A stretch of DNA of 6,272 nucleotides from Pseudobacteriovorax antillogorgiicola. GTDB taxonomy: Bacteria > Bdellovibrionota_B > Oligoflexia > Oligoflexales > RGVZ01. A program made the translations under genes and the position numbers. This document shows, piece by piece, positions 6,140 to 6,272 of this stretch (positions are counted from its first letter, which is position 1; each line of letters begins with the position of its first letter). The DNA lies in assembly GCA_945897695.1 (NCBI GenBank), contig CAMDGW010000145.1:1-6272 (forward strand), written 5' to 3'. The notes beneath the pieces are model-generated. The model worked only from the letters and a program-made list of their open reading frames with translations, was not told the DNA's origin and made no database searches.

Positions 6140-6272
6140 GCGATTATGTCTCATTAATTTTACAGGGATTTTGTCTCCCCCTTGGTCTTTCGTAAATCTA
6201 TCCACAGGGTTGAGTTTATTTTTATAACACCATGATTTTAGTCGCCTACCGCGCTGCGCTTGGTTGCGGGAT
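6128..6272. mobile_element. Possible terminal region of an IS21-family insertion sequence (partial)
   Basis: From TGTGAA at 6128 the sequence shows a TGT tip followed by repeated blocks of the type AATTTT...GATTwTGTC. IS21-family elements are known for TG/TGT tips and for several short repeated transposase-binding sites inside each end. The remembered wording of such ends is similar, but I cannot search for a match. No istA or istB coding sequence is in the window. The segment after the repeats (6178-6272) contains no convincing gene, and the other end and target duplication would lie outside. Alternatives are a promoter or operator region of a downstream gene, or intergenic repeats. Confidence 0.4.
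6132..6177. repeat. Two tandem copies of a diverged ~21-bp direct repeat
   Basis: Copy 1 (6132-6152) and copy 2 (6156-6177) share AATTTT at their left ends and GATTwTGTCTC (w = A or T) at their right ends. A variable middle separates these (TAGC in copy 1, ACAGG in copy 2). The right-hand 11-mers agree at 10 of 11 positions (6142-6152 against 6167-6177). The copies are spaced about 24-25 bases apart, close to two helical turns plus a little, as expected for adjacent protein-binding sites on similar DNA faces. Confidence 0.75.

Noticed and set aside
6137..6271. Minus-strand frame open from the right edge to a stop at 6137-6139 (about 44 codons), possibly the tail of a transposition gene
   Set aside because: It runs straight through both direct repeats and has an Arg/Lys-rich, non-descript composition. 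It cannot be assigned without the sequence beyond the edge, although it could be the end of an istB-like gene.
6232..6272. Start of a plus-strand gene (M-I-L-V-A-Y-R-A-A-L) running off the right edge
   Set aside because: Only 13 codons are visible, there is no SD upstream, and no recognisable protein start can be judged.

Overview
This 6.3 kb window comes from a bacterial chromosome. It is gram-negative in character, because it carries a classic lipoprotein with a VAS|C lipobox and no Asp at +2. Base composition looks close to balanced, spacing is compact, and Shine-Dalgarno (SD) sequences are mostly clear. The lineage cannot be fixed from sequence alone. A deep-branching proteobacterium-like group such as Bdellovibrionota/Oligoflexia is only a weak guess.

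Layout. (1) Positions 2-487, minus strand: 5' part of an NADPH-dependent FMN-reductase-like flavodoxin-fold protein whose C-terminus lies beyond the left edge. (2) Positions 514-2055, minus strand: a complete M17 leucyl-aminopeptidase-type enzyme, 26 bases upstream of the flavoprotein and probably co-transcribed with it. (3) Positions 2056-2316: divergent intergenic region. (4) Positions 2317-3279, plus strand: an unrecognised cysteine-rich lipoprotein. (5) Positions 3349-4746 and 4743-6101, plus strand: a TldD-like/TldE(PmbA)-like pair overlapping by ATGA, preceded by an extended -10 promoter. (6) Positions 6102-6272: no convincing gene. It holds an AT-only palindrome and two diverged tandem copies of a ~21-bp unit that resemble the end of an IS21-family insertion sequence whose transposase genes would lie to the right.

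How the genes fit together. TldD and TldE form one heterodimeric metalloprotease in known systems. TldD carries the HExxxH motif and TldE contributes to substrate handling. In enterobacteria the complex matures microcin B17 and removes unfolded peptides. A broad-specificity aminopeptidase lies about 1.3 kb away on the opposite strand, so the window is rich in peptide-trimming enzymes. A functional link is inference only, since the two units are divergent and a lipoprotein gene separates them. No RiPP precursor, toxin-antitoxin gene or other dedicated substrate is visible. Apart from the right-hand repeat region and the unknown lipoprotein, this looks like ordinary housekeeping DNA; I do not see a clear new system.
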